DNA from: Sclerodactyla briareus
Taxonomy: Eukaryota; Echinodermata; Holothuroidea; Dendrochirotida; Sclerodactylidae
Reading direction: 5' to 3'
Assembly (NCBI GenBank): GCA_026419785.1
Contig: JAODTK010001110.1
Location: 372,001 to 436,000 of the forward strand
DNA: 64,000 bases
Positions 35,591 through 45,400 of this stretch are shown in pieces. The position numbers were made by a program, and so were the translations under genes. A model generated the notes under the pieces. That model did no database searches. It worked only from the letters and a program-made list of their open reading frames with translations, and was not told where the DNA came from. Within the stretch, counting starts at the first letter, position 1. Each line of letters begins with the position of its first letter.

Positions 35591-36577
35591 TTAAGGGCAT
35601 ACCTCTCGTGCACCTTTGACAGGTAAATTGGAGCCCCGGCGATGGAATTGAGTTGATGTATAACTACCTTCTTGCTCGTTTCAATCAATCAAGACTACCT
35701 ATACCCTATTTTATCAGCGGAAGTGAGTCAGTTTATTTCACTTTACATTTATAAATCAAAGCATAATATACCTCTTTCCACCCAGCAAAAAGAAAGAGTA
35801 GTACGGTATTAACTGGAAACAACGAAGAAGTATTCACTATCAGACAGAACCACCTGCATGTCTGGATGGAGACATTTCGTCAGATGATGAATTAGTTCGG
35901 GCAAACAAATCACCTATTCTCTCGTGGGAGGGAGAACGGGAAAGCCAATACTTCATTTACCAGAATTATGCAATAGTTGGAAGAATCGATCGACCAAACT
36001 TTTCTGTGCCTCTCGACAACAATAGGGGGCACTTAGCTATGGTAGATTGAATGCAGTCAATTCTATCTCTGAGAGCAAAGACCCAATAATTTCAGATACC
36101 TAGCCCGGTGCCCGGGAAATGGGGTCCAGATTTAATGTCCAACTGTCTGCTGCAACTACTAATATTCGGGAGTTTATATGGCACAACTAACTATTCACAC
36201 AGTGCTGCTGAAACGAAGCATGTCACCTCGATTGTCCTCGCTACCCACGTGTAAAAGAGGTCATGTTAGGTAACTTTTTTTTTTTGGGGGGGGGGGCCCA
36301 GCAGTAGAGTAGTAACGAGCATATGGTTTTGTGTGGGCAGAACAAATTTGTATGAAGGCCCTTGTGAGTTCTTGTGAGTAGCTACTGAGTTCGGGGTCAC
36401 GCCCCGCCCCTACCGCAGTGGTTGCGCCTTTGAATACTTTTAAGAGTTACGGTACCGAGTTATGATTCGCGGCGAATATTGTTAAACAATTCAAATTCTC
36501 CTCATACTCTAACGAGCTTTGGCGAGATGGGGCGATTGTACACAAGTTACGGAGTGGGAGTTCAACACGAATAAGCT
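35591..36577. other. Unassigned sequence
   Basis: No gene or RNA recognised. A T9G10 junction lies at 36,271-36,290. The stretch from 36,360 on is GC-richer and leads into the hairpin at 36,578. Confidence 0.5.
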
Positions 36578-36620
36578 GCGAGTTGTGGCGAGTTCCGACT
36601 CATTACTCGCCACGACTCGC
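36578..36620. repeat. Strong hairpin, 16-bp arms
   Basis: GCGAGTTGTGGCGAGT and ACTCGCCACGACTCGC form inverted arms with one mismatch around an 11-base loop. GCGAGT is repeated within each arm. It may be the terminus or core of a MITE, but the flanking CTTGCGATAGTGTGACAG has no clear partner. Confidence 0.75.
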
Positions 36621-36744
36621 GAAGCCAACTTGCGATAGTGTGACAGGGTCTTCATATACAGAAAACGCTGTTTTCTACTCTTTTCGATTCTTGCGATAGA
36701 CTGTGAATTTTACAACAGCTCTACTTTTTACGACTTGAAATAAA

Positions 36745-36872
36745 ATGTTCCCGAGGTTCTATGTTCCCGGGGTTCGATGTTCACCCCGTCTTTGTATAAG
36801 TTTTAATGACACCAGAATTTACGAGGTTCGATGTTCCCGAGGTTCTATGTTCCCGGGGTTCGATGTCCCCGT
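36745..36872 (-). repeat. Inverted copies of the 83-bp array unit
   Basis: Two units in the opposite orientation to the adjacent array, offset by 86 bases (CCGAGGTTCT at 36,751 and 36,837). They share GTTTTAATGACACC and TTTACGAGGTTCGATGTTC with the complement of the array unit. Together with the direct array they make a large inverted structure. Confidence 0.8.
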
Positions 36873-36974
36873 TTTCCTTATATTTGAATTATGCTGGAAA
36901 TTATGAAGTCGCTGATCCCCGTTTTCGTGTTACGCCTAGCGCACACGGGGGAAACATTGTTTCGCGTTCTTGGA

Positions 36975-37345
36975 CATCGAACCTCGTAAATTCGGGTGTC
37001 ATTAAAACCTATACGAAAACGGGGAACATCCAGACCCGGGATCATCGAACTTCGGGACATCGAACCTCGTAAATTCGGGTGTCATTAAAACCTATACGAA
37101 AACGGGGAACATCCAGACCCGGGATCATCGAACTTCGGGACATCGAACCTCGTAAATTCGGGTGTCATTAAAACCTATACGAAAACGGGGAACATCCAGA
37201 CCCGGGATCATCGAACTTCGGGACATCGAACCTCGTAAATTCGGGTGTCATTAAAACCTATACGAAAACGGGGAACATCCAGACCCGGGATCATCGAACT
37301 TCGGGAAACATCGAACCTCAGGAACATCAGACCCCGGGAACGTCG
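36975..37345 (+). repeat. 83-bp tandem repeat, four near-identical units
   Basis: CATCGAACCTCGTAAATTCG recurs at 36,975, 37,058, 37,141 and 37,224, an exact 83-base period. The second, third and fourth units appear identical, and a degenerate fifth starts near 37,309. Each unit also contains smaller GGGAACATC(C/G)A-type repeats, so the array is built of nested short repeats. The period is not a multiple of three, so the long open frames crossing it cycle through all frames and are not genes. Confidence 0.95.
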
Positions 37346-37576
37346 GGTGGACCCCATTCAAAGAGGCATTATCGTCTGGTACAGAATGGTTGTAAAGCGC
37401 CGGCGACGTTTGCATGACGTCACGATGAAAAAATCGTCCAAGTGTATTGTCACAATAATGGATGTAGAATCCATTCAGTCTTATACCGTTGTCGGTTTTT
37501 TGACATACGCATGTCAACAGTACTGTCCATCATTCGCTGCTATACAATATTGCCTTTTCGATCCATCATAGCCATA

Positions 37577-37831
37577 TCATGGTACGCCTAACAAACTTAT
37601 ATCCTTTTTTATAACAGTGACCTCATCGCAAAAAGATTCAGTTTCCTGGAAATGTTTCTCAATCACGAATTTGCGGGGGTTTCGAAAACTGATTCCCTTC
37701 CATTCCAAAACAACGAGGGCATTGTTCAAATTCGCATCGACCACAGGAATGTTCGAACAAACAATTTCGAGGGAGCATTCGGTTATACATACCGTCATTT
37801 CAACTGTTCCCGTTTTGTGATTCAAGAACAT
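37577..37831 (-). CDS. Uncharacterised 84-codon ORF
   Basis: Minus-strand frame with a globular-looking peptide (for example VVDANLNNALVVLEWKGIS and EKHFQETESFCDEV). An overlapping plus-strand frame is also open, so strand is uncertain. No splice borders are convincing and no domain is recognised. It could be an exon or a decayed element ORF. Confidence 0.2.
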   Translation of the reverse strand: MFLNHKTGTVEMTVCITECSLEIVCSNIPVVDANLNNALVVLEWKGISFRNPRKFVIEKHFQETESFCDEVTVIKKDISLLGVP

Positions 37832-38394
37832 TCCGCATGAGTGATAAGAATCATGCCCACGAACGCAATAAACAATTAGAACCTATTTATATTCAAATAG
37901 AAACTTTGAGTAATTATTGCATTTATATGGTACAGGTACTGCTTTTGAAATGAATTCACCCGGGAGTTGTTATTATTGAACAAACAAGGTATAGTAACCT
38001 TGAACCTCTCTTACATTCGAGGGTTGTCATTGAACCCCCATGGGACCTTTGAAGGTTGACAAAAATCATGTGGTCGCTGGGAAGAAAATTGTACGATTAA
38101 TGATTTGTTGATGTCGACCAGATTGTATGTAATTAGTTACTACCAGGGACCATACTGCCACCTCTGGCGTCGAACTGAAGCACACAGGACCCTCTTGGAC
38201 CCATGGGAAAGGTGAAATTGGCTTGATAGTGTCCATCCTATTGTCTGGTTCAATGTTTTGTTATATTTTGTCTTGCGCTTGTTTTTGTTCCTTTCTTGTA
38301 GTGTTAGACCAATGTTCGAATGTGCCCATCAACTGCCAAGTATACTGGGTCCTGGTAGTATGGAGTACGAAAGTTTGAAACTTTGTAAACACGA
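37832..38394. other. Unassigned sequence, possibly diverged repeat units
   Basis: Fragments such as AGTAACCTTGAACCTCTCTT and GATAGTGTCCATCCTATTGT recall the 150-bp repeat family on either strand but are too diverged to delimit. No gene is supported. Confidence 0.4.
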
Positions 38395-38530
38395 TAACTG
38401 TTTGACAAAGTGATGAAGATGACTCATACTTGGCATGCAGGTTGGCCCTATTGGAGTAGATTATCCCATTGTTTCAATTCAGGGTCCAAGGTAACCTAAG
38501 GTCGACGGGGGTCAAAGTATGTAAATACAG
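38395..38530 (-). repeat. Single reverse-oriented copy of the 150-bp repeat
   Basis: The complement contains GGTTACCTTGGACCCTGA, TGGGATAATCTACTCCAATA and CATGCCAAGTATGAG, matching in order the unit of the array at 16,535-18,125. This is an isolated unit 20 kb away in the opposite orientation. Confidence 0.7.
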
Positions 38531-39544
38531 ATACTGTGCAACGAAAAGAGACCGCGTCAACTCGACAGTTAATCTGAAGAAGTACCATAGATCGGACAAT
38601 ATTTATTCGAGTCGTTTCTAATTCAAGCCGAAAAGTGCTGAGGTTTTCAAGTTAGCATCCCAGATTTTATTTCTCTCTCACGAGATGTGTCGGTACTGGC
38701 ACTGTTTTGTTCAATGCAGATCACTCTCAGTTCCCAACAGTGTGGCTAGCGAGATGATGAAATGTTTCGCCACCGATTGAGCCAGTTCTTTCGTTTTCGA
38801 TCGGTGTTGAGTCAGTCTCATGGCCGGTATTTCTGGTTTCCCTCCCCGATGTACTGTAATCCGCGAATATATGGGTAAATTAGGTGGATCGGGTTCAAAC
38901 AATGCTCTGTCTGATATGCGTACCCTTGAAGTCTGGAAACTTCCGAAAGAGGTTGGCTGTCAACCAGTTCACAGGTCCTTTGCATTTTTTGGGCAAGGTC
39001 GGCTGCAGGTATCGTGCGATTTTCACAAACTTGGCCGTGACTAAGATGTCATGCAGGCTGCTGGGTCGGGTGTATGCTGCTGGGGTCATAAGACACGGAC
39101 TTGACGCGTTCGTGATGCCATAGATTCCTCGAATTCTCAAAAGTGAATTTGAAAATCTCGACCAAACAACATGCTATCCAAATTAGGGGTGTCATATTTT
39201 TATATGTCCTCTTTTCACCAGCGCTGGTTTGAAGCAATTCTGTAATATGGCCATTTGCCTTCAACCTTCCAGATGTTTTCCGGTGAATAGCACTTTCAAA
39301 TGCGGAGACTGCTACGCTAGCGTTTTGACTGTGCCAAACAGGAAAAAAGCGTGATCTTTGTTTTAACAGCGTGCCATGTCCGGCCCAGCATATCAAGTTT
39401 ATTGCTGTATTTGTGGGCACAAAACAACATCGCTGTCCCTGATACTCTCAATAAACAGCTAAACCATGTCATAATCATCGTCCACTCATTCACTTACCTC
39501 CACTGCATGGAAAGCACCTAGCCGCCTCCACCCGCCGCCGCCAA
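38531..39544. other. Open patches on the minus strand, unassigned
   Basis: The minus strand has a 123-codon frame at 39,049-39,420 and others at 38,711-38,902 and 38,895-39,140. Some runs look coding-like (for example TAKFVKIARYLQPTLPKKC near 39,040), but frames are broken, strands overlap and no family is recognised. It may be a decayed element or an exon with indels. Confidence 0.35.
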
Positions 39545-39615
39545 TCATTATTATTATATTATTATTATATTATTATTATTATATTATTATTATTATTATA
39601 TTATTATTATTATTG
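39545..39615 (+). repeat. (ATT)n trinucleotide tract, tail of a minus-strand LINE
   Basis: Interrupted ATT repeat. On the minus strand it is an AAT repeat placed exactly at the 3' end of the LINE remnant at 39,616-40,190, as expected for a LINE whose 3' end is a microsatellite-like tail. Confidence 0.85.
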
Positions 39616-40190
39616 ATATAGGCTAACATTTCTAAAGCGCCAAATACGATGGAACAGGCTCTAAGGCGCTGTACAGGATATACTATAAATATAAAAATAT
39701 ATAATACAGAACAGTCAGATATATGAGACAAGTAATAATGATAAAAAAATCACCTAAAAAGCTATCTTAAAAGTGTGGTCTTAAGACATTTCTTAAAACT
39801 ATAGAGATTCTCCGCACGTTTCACAACATCAGGCAAACCGTTCCAGAGTGTCGCAGCAAACCTGTCAAAACGCCGGTTCCCATATGTGGAGGTTCTGGTA
39901 GGAAGAACAACTAGTGAATACTTAGACTGGGAACGCAGTGGCCGAACAGGTATGTATCTGGGATATTCCTCCTCGATATAGCAGAGAACAACACCATTGA
40001 CAACGATACTTTAAACTGCCAACGATATTGAAGAGGGAGCCAGTGCAGCTCACGCAAAACGGGTGTGATGTGTCCACGCTTAGGAGTCTGCGTGACCAAT
40101 CGTGCTGCGCTGTTATGAACACGCAGGAGACGGTTACGGTAGTAGATTGCGGAAGACCAGCGTAAAGAGCATTACAATAGTATAGAACAT
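39616..40190 (-). mobile_element. LINE (CR1/L2/Jockey-like) RT C-terminus and 3' end
   Basis: On the minus strand, in order: YCNALYAGLPQST (about 40,175-40,140), HITPVLRELHWLPLQYR (about 40,070-40,020), RTSTYGNRRFDRFAATLWNG (about 39,900-39,845) and ENLYSFKKCLKTTLL (about 39,815-39,775). These match the well-known end of a large LINE group: YCNALL.GLP, HITP.L..LHWLP, then FS.AAP.LWN.LP and FK..LKT.LF. Single-base shifts break the frame, so it is dead. The 3' end runs through an untranslated segment with AAGCGC and ends in the AAT tract. Confidence 0.85.
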
Positions 40191-40560
40191 TAAACGACCA
40201 AGCCTGGGTCTGACCCCCAACTTCTTGAGGTACTCGTGAATCTGTGTCATCCATGAGCTAAGTGGACGTCCGGGCGGGCGGCCCCTACCCACCGGGATTC
40301 CGTACCGACGTGTCATGGTGGACATGATCGTGTGCTGGGAGGGGCGCTGTATGCTCAAGGAAAAGCAATGGACGGTAACGGATCAGGCAACTAACCTTCA
40401 ACATCTCCGCCTTCTCGTTAACCCCGTCATTGGGCATTGGACGGGCCTGCCAGCGGTAGCCAAAGATACTACGATGTGAGGTAGTCTGAGAGGAATCCAA
40501 TCTCCGCCTCAGCCCAACAGTGAGCATCCACGCGTCACTAGAATATAAATGGACTGGAAG
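40191..40560 (-). mobile_element. Second LINE type fused upstream: RTE/R1-like C-terminal segment
   Basis: The minus strand reads SDAWMLTVGL, RRLDSSQTTSHRSIFGYRW, a short DHVHHDTSVRNP block and then GRPPGRPLSSWMTQIHEYLK. This matches a different LINE C-terminus (Y.SE.W.LT...RRLD.F....LR.ILGYRW, then RGRP...W), not the family that follows it. Its expected end is reached near 40,190, where the reading changes to the start of the other LINE's YCNALYAGLP block. This is either a nested insertion, a template-switch chimera or an assembly join. Confidence 0.7.
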
Positions 40561-40998
40561 TAGTTGGGTTCCTCTACTTAGATATCATGATGTCCTCACA
40601 CACAGTATCTGGCGACTTCAACTCCGTACACCAGTCCGAGACGTCTACTGACCTTGGACTCACAGGAAACAGAGTCACTAACTCCGCGAATCTTACCAAG
40701 CCAAGTTGTGAACCGGTGCTCGCCCCTCGCCAACATCGACGACATGTCTTCAGACGTAGGCTGCTTCGGTCCTCTCACTGGTGTCCTCGCATGAGTCAGA
40801 ACTTGTCTATATGGATTGACGGCTGGGTAGTAGGCCGTTGCATCACTTCCTCTATTTCTCTATCGGCAAACCGTATGCCGTAGTTCGACGCAAGTCACTG
40901 GCAGAAATGCCGTTGCTTACATAGTTGGGAGAGGAAATCCTCGAAGACGGAACTAACAGTATACACAGAAACTTATTTCAAAGCTACTCCGATGCTCA
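40561..40998. other. Unassigned sequence beside the LINE chimera
   Basis: Overlapping open frames on both strands (40,587-40,883), with no recognised motif. It may be more upstream LINE sequence too decayed to read. Confidence 0.4.
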
Positions 40999-41241
40999 TT
41001 GGAAGTTCTTGACAAATCCTACATATCCTACTATCATGAGCGAGTAATTGATGCAGACCAAAAGACGAGTCTCCCCATAGTAGACTCGATCATCGGTAAT
41101 CGGAAATCTGTGGTTCATGTTGTTCCTGGAGGCATGGACGCAGCGAGTTTACGAGTCATGTTTGGAGAATTATTGACCTCTGGGATGAGGGTATCGCGTT
41201 TTCGAACACTTCCGTTGGTCCCACCGTCGAGTGATCATTAA
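40999..41241 (+). CDS. Uncharacterised 80-codon ORF
   Basis: A plus-strand frame with globular-looking sequence (SYISYYHERVIDADQKTSLP, IIGNRKSVVHVVPGGMD) begins in frame at an alternative start but extends upstream without a stop, so it may be an exon or part of an element ORF. No family is recognised. It lies among LINE fragments, which makes element origin likely. Confidence 0.25.
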   Translation: MEVLDKSYISYYHERVIDADQKTSLPIVDSIIGNRKSVVHVVPGGMDAASLRVMFGELLTSGMRVSRFRTLPLVPPSSDH

Positions 41242-41799
41242 TGCATGGCTCTCTCATTCGTGTTTGATTCGTTCAGGACAACGACGTGCGACGAGGTGAT
41301 GGAATCAATTTAAAGTGTTCCAAGCAAGTCATGTCTTAAGCTCGATCCCATACGGCTTCACTTCTGGGAGACTGCAGTGACTAATTGTCACCAATTATCA
41401 CCGACATAGACTTTAATTCTTCATTGACACTCGGGGAGTTCCCTGAGCCTTCGAAACATGACTTGTTAGGCCCCTGCTAAGTAGGCATAAACTAGAATGG
41501 GGTGTTCTGAAGAACCTATAGACAGTTATACTATCTTGCCTTTTTTTTAAATTAACTGAGAACATGGTCTATGGTGACCTCTTGCGGGGAATATTCAAAA
41601 CCTAAATAATATGTATGCTAGTTGCCAGCCGGTCTATCGGGCGGGTCATAGCATGGAGACTGCCCTCCTCCACGTTCACTTTGTACCTTGAAAACAGGCG
41701 AGATGAATACGTAAGATTACGTTCGACACGATGATTGGAACCTGCCTGGTCACTACATCGATTACGCTATCGGTTGGGATCGAATACGTGGTAGTTCAG

Positions 41800-41970
41800 T
41801 GGTTTGGTTGTTACCAGAACAGACGAACCCATAGGTGAAGGTTGGGTTCGTTGTGTTCAATGCTACCTCTCGGATTGTGGTGTTCCCCAGGGTGTCCCTA
41901 CTAGGGAATTTTATTCAGTCTGTACACATTGCCCTCAGAGGACATCGGTTTTCCGTATATGTATGACAAC
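41800..41970 (+). mobile_element. LINE reverse transcriptase fragment
   Basis: SDCGVPQG (about 41,870-41,893) is the RT block 4 motif; a one-base shift then gives SLLGNFIQSVYTLPSEDI, equivalent to the usual S.LGP.LFS.YT.PL.DI of CR1/L2-type elements. The fragment is short and frameshifted. Flanks before 41,800 and after 41,975 do not continue the alignment by eye. Confidence 0.65.
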
Positions 41971-41975
41971 ACCTA

Positions 41976-42260
41976 ATGTACGTCACATGTAATGGCGACC
42001 GAGCTTCACTAAGAGCTACTGAGAATGTTGTGGAGAAAATTCCGTGCGCGATTCGAAATAATACGCTTGGCCCAATTGACGACAAAACGGGAAGGGTTCC
42101 ATTTGTCATCGCCATTTTCCCTCCCGCCTACCTCCACGGGAAGTTAGAAACAGAAATCCGCTGCTCGTTCTTTTTCGTAAACAAGGTCAAAGAAATTGTC
42201 GGACATATAAACACCCTAAGACTTTGTATGTATATGTATTGTTGTATTGCTGTGTTTTAA
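41976..42260 (+). CDS. Uncharacterised 94-codon ORF
   Basis: Plus-strand frame directly after the RT fragment, reading for example ASLRATENVVEKIPCAIRNN and GRVPFVIAIFPPAYLHGKLE. The opposite strand is partly open. No domain or splice border is recognised. It may be host coding sequence or part of an unfamiliar element. Confidence 0.25.
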   Translation: MYVTCNGDRASLRATENVVEKIPCAIRNNTLGPIDDKTGRVPFVIAIFPPAYLHGKLETEIRCSFFFVNKVKEIVGHINTLRLCMYMYCCIAVF

Positions 42261-42560
42261 CATATTGCAGCAGTCGAGGAACAAGAGAAATTACATTATT
42301 AACAGTTTGAGTAATTTTCGAATAAAAATAGCAATATTGATCTAACAGACCGAAAACCTGAAAATAAGACGACACATGTATCACAAAAACTATTCAGGGT
42401 GTGGCACTTTCTGTATTTAGGGGACCTTTCAGTGAGCGTGTTCTCGCTGTGAGCAGAGTGGTTCTAATGGATAACTACTGTGGCTTGATCAACCACTCTC
42501 ACGTAATGATGTCAACAGTGAGGAAAACAAGCATATGGATCGGAATAGGCTCCCACGTTC

Positions 42561-43009
42561 CTAACTTAGGACCTCATCAGTGCGGATGACTTCATCTCCA
42601 AAGATATAATCGCCAACTCTCAACTGTAATTCTCCATCTGTATTTGCCACCAGTGCGAATTCATCCTGCCCGAAGATACGTCTATCATTGTACGTACCAC
42701 TGTTCTAACTTCCTCCGACAGTGTAGGCCTATTCTTCAATGACATGAAGGGGAAAGGGCTTAGAGCTGAGCCTGGTGTGGACACACTCCCATAGCGAATT
42801 CTTTTTCGTTCTCCGATTGCCGTGACCCCTTGTTGTAGAGTGGTCGGTAGGTTGCTTTTCTGGTTACCTGCATAATCCCGGACACCTGCATGAATTGCGG
42901 ACACTGCCTTCTCATCGAATATCGCCATAGCAACACGGGGAATATTTTCGTGGACTGATGGAGGGATGATTGGTTGCCTGCAAAATGGGCTGATTTGGTG
43001 AGTACTCAT
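42561..43009 (-). CDS. Coding-like region with one frame shift, unrecognised protein
   Basis: The minus-strand frame starting ATGAGTACTCACC at 43,009 runs 129 codons, with AMAIFDEKAVSAIHAGVRDY near the start and NRPTLSEEVRTVVRTMIDV near the end, then stops. Offset by one base near 42,670, a second frame continues as GQDEFALVANTDGELQLRVG and DYIFGDEVIRTDEVLS to a TAG at 42,561. The two halves look like one protein of about 150 residues with an indel. A possible acceptor (CCCATTTTGCAG) lies shortly after the ATG, so the ATG may not be the true start. No family is recognised. Confidence 0.4.
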
Positions 43010-43599
43010 ACGATACGTGGCCGAATGAAGGATTCCTAAATCTTATATCTCTGTGAAAATGATAGATTTCGAATAGGCCTCAATACTGCTCAGAAGTCCC
43101 GAGAAATTTCACCAAATATTTCACCAAATATCACTGAACTTCACTCCAGCCACGTATATTACAAATGTATGATTTAGGCTAGGTTGGGCTACCTATTGAC
43201 TAACTTCTTTGTTGGGGCTTGCCTGAATTCAAGTTCAAGGATCGTGTGTTCTCATTCTTCATTTCTTTTGAAAGGTCTTGTTATGTGAACTCGTGATAGT
43301 ATGAAACTGCATATGAATGCTTGCATGGGCTACGCACTGCATCAGTAACTTTCAGTGTGGAAAAAGTGTCCGAGCAATAGGCTGGTTCTAATTCGCCGAC
43401 GCAACGGCCTGGGAAACCTGAAATCTTCGTTTGAATTCATCATTCTGGAAGGTCGATCGATCTATCTATACTTACACACCCCAAAAAAAAAAAATACTGT
43501 CACCATTCGAGTGTATTTCCTGTGTGTGTTGTTTTTTGGAACCCTTTGAAAAATTGACGAATTCTCTTCGGTGTCCGTTACTACAGGGATCAGTATAAA
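43010..43599. other. AT-rich unassigned sequence
   Basis: No gene or RNA recognised. It contains a short A12 run near 43,484-43,495 and no RT-like coding. Confidence 0.5.
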
Positions 43600-43835
43600 C
43601 CCCGTTTTCTTAGGTTCAAGTAGATAATTTCTTGTGGCACCCGATCGTCAGCTTTCTCTGGATCCAAGGAATGCAAGATGAAGTGTGTTCTTCTTTTCCA
43701 GCATCTTCTCCTGCAGTTGTCCACAGCACAAAAATTGCATCTATGTCTGGAACTCCAATTGGATGTTGCCAATTTGTATTTGATCCCTCGACCCTTGTTC
43801 AATACCTTTTCCAGTTAATTCAGCCCATCCATGTC
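43600..43835 (-). mobile_element. LINE reverse transcriptase fragment (fingers/palm start)
   Basis: The minus strand reads GVPDIDAIFVL (about 43,775), then a Glu/Lys-rich linker, then DPEKADDRVPQEIIYLNLRK (about 43,665-43,605). This equals the common LINE pattern R.TTDAIF.LRQL.EK, DLEKAFDRVPRE..WWALRK. The YADD-containing part is missing, the piece is frameshifted near the linker, and it is a truncated relic. It is probably a different family from the CR1-like copies. Confidence 0.75.
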
Positions 43836-44294
43836 GGATGGTATTCTGCTTATCATATCCCCGACACCCAACGCGCCGAGAACAGACTCAGCACAGCGCA
43901 GCCTTCCATCCCTCGTTTTTTTTTTTTCATTATGGTTCTTCATCTGTCCAACCTTATCCATCACCATCCCACCCCCCCCCCTTCACATTCATTAGTCTAC
44001 CGGAGAGCCTCTCTACCCTCACGAACTCATACGATAGCTTGAAGCTTAGCATAACTCCAATGCCATTCTGTTTGTGTTGTGCCTAGTGTAGATATAGGTT
44101 TGTAGCTGTTTCCGAGTTGTTATTCAGGGTTGCCGTTTACGCATTGCTGTCAAAATACAAATCGTACAATAGAATACAGTTGTCCCATACCAGTATACCG
44201 GGGACAGTTCTCCCATATGGACATATTGGAAATGAGCTATCTTTTTGGCCCAATAGATGTTGCTCTCGTGACTCGTGCCAAGGATTCCGAAGCA

Positions 44295-44372
44295 TGGTCA
44301 ATCGGGGAGGTTAATGGCGAACCGCAACCGGCAAGGCGATTGCTCTATCCATCGGACCACTGCGCACGGTAT
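44295..44372 (-). tRNA. tRNA-like sequence: pseudogene or SINE head
   Basis: On the minus strand TGGTCCGATGG resembles a pol III A box, followed by ATAGAGCAATCGCCTTGCC, typical of a D-arm/anticodon region, and 42 bases after the A box comes GGTTCGCCATT, resembling a B box (consensus GGTTCGANTCC). Spacing matches a tRNA gene. The acceptor stem does not close convincingly and the B box deviates, so this is more likely a tRNA pseudogene or the head of a tRNA-derived SINE than a functional tRNA. Confidence 0.45.
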
Positions 44373-45004
44373 ACACGAACATACTCTGATCTACGCCCAG
44401 GAAGCAAACACAGCGCTTCCTGCTATCTAAAGGAGGGCGATATCTTATTCGATATCAGGAGGACTTGTACTCCTTAACCGGAGGCAACATTTCCCCGATG
44501 TAGTATGAATGCAATACTTTCATGGGTTCAGGTCAAGCGAAACGTTAAGTAAATAATAAGTTAATGAGTTTATGGGTGAGTCAATAGGCCTATTGGTCGA
44601 AGAATTCAGTTTATCGGTCGAAAGGCTCCTTTTCTTCTTCTTTCTTTTACAATTTTTCCGTCCTGATACTAAATTTTTCCGAGAATTCGATATTCTTAAA
44701 ACCTAAGAAAATAAATAATTCAAGAACTATATTTTCGTGACATCACAGCTAAAGTCAATGCAGTGTGCATTAGAACTGATTTTGCATTGACATATATTCT
44801 CTTAATCATAATAGTTTGAAAATAAACTTTAAAACTGTCTCTGGTCCACACCCTCGTTATATTTTATTTCGCGATGAAATTTTTTCTCGTAACATCCAGC
44901 GAATGATGGACGGATCGCCCTAATTGGACAGGCCGAAGATACGGTGAGCTTCTCTTTTCTGCAGAGTACATGTCTAATTTGATCTTAATAAGTGTTTGTG
45001 CTCT
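44373..45004. other. Unassigned sequence
   Basis: The part just downstream of the tRNA-like block (44,373-44,470) could be the body of a SINE on the minus strand if that call is right. The remainder is AT-rich with no recognised feature. Confidence 0.4.
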
Positions 45005-45105
45005 ACAGGTATGGTAACATGGTTCTTCGCATTTTTACCTCGTTTACTTTGAACTGACCCCAAAACAATAGGACTCTTTAAGTACACTTCACAAACTAGC
45101 CTGGT
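45005..45105 (+). repeat. Partial copy of the 150-bp repeat family
   Basis: Contains TTTACTTTGAACTGACCCCA, AAACAATAGGACTCTTTAAG and a following CACTTCACA, matching the end and start of consecutive units of the 16.5-18.1 kb array. Confidence 0.5.
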
Positions 45106-45120
45106 CATTAATATATAAGA

Positions 45121-45126
45121 TATAAT

Positions 45127-45206
<80 letters not shown>

Positions 45207-45212
45207 AATAGT
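45121..45212 (+). repeat. (AAT)n trinucleotide tract
   Basis: Nearly pure AAT repeat with a few CTA interruptions, directly upstream of an RT fragment. Confidence 0.9.
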
Positions 45213-45234
45213 TATTGTTCGTGTCCATGGATCT

Positions 45235-45400
45235 CCTCAGTTCATCCCATTAACGCAGGAGTGCCCCAAGGATCTTTCATCTCTCCAACCTTGTTTCTTC
45301 TCTTCATCAATGTCCTTCTCGATGCCATCTCCTGCCCAGTCTTCTCTTTTTCTGATGACACTAGCCTGTCACCTGGTTTCAATCACGAGTCACCCGTCTT
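45235..45400 (+). mobile_element. LINE reverse transcriptase fragment
   Basis: INAGVPQGSFISPTLFLLF (about 45,249-45,305) followed by FINVLLDAI and FSFSDDTSLS is RT blocks 4-5, with SDD in place of the usual (F/Y)ADD. It matches Jockey/L2-type elements (INAGVPQGSVLSPTLFLLFINDLL). Sequence beyond 45,400 cannot be aligned by eye; the next ORF at 45,617 is Lys/Thr/Asn-rich and unassigned. Confidence 0.75.

Noticed and set aside
36975-37310. CRISPR-like array
   Set aside because: Units are contiguous identical repeats without unique spacers, and the window is eukaryotic.
36806-37571. Overlapping open frames of 88-108 codons on both strands
   Set aside because: They are produced by the 83-bp array and its inverted copies.
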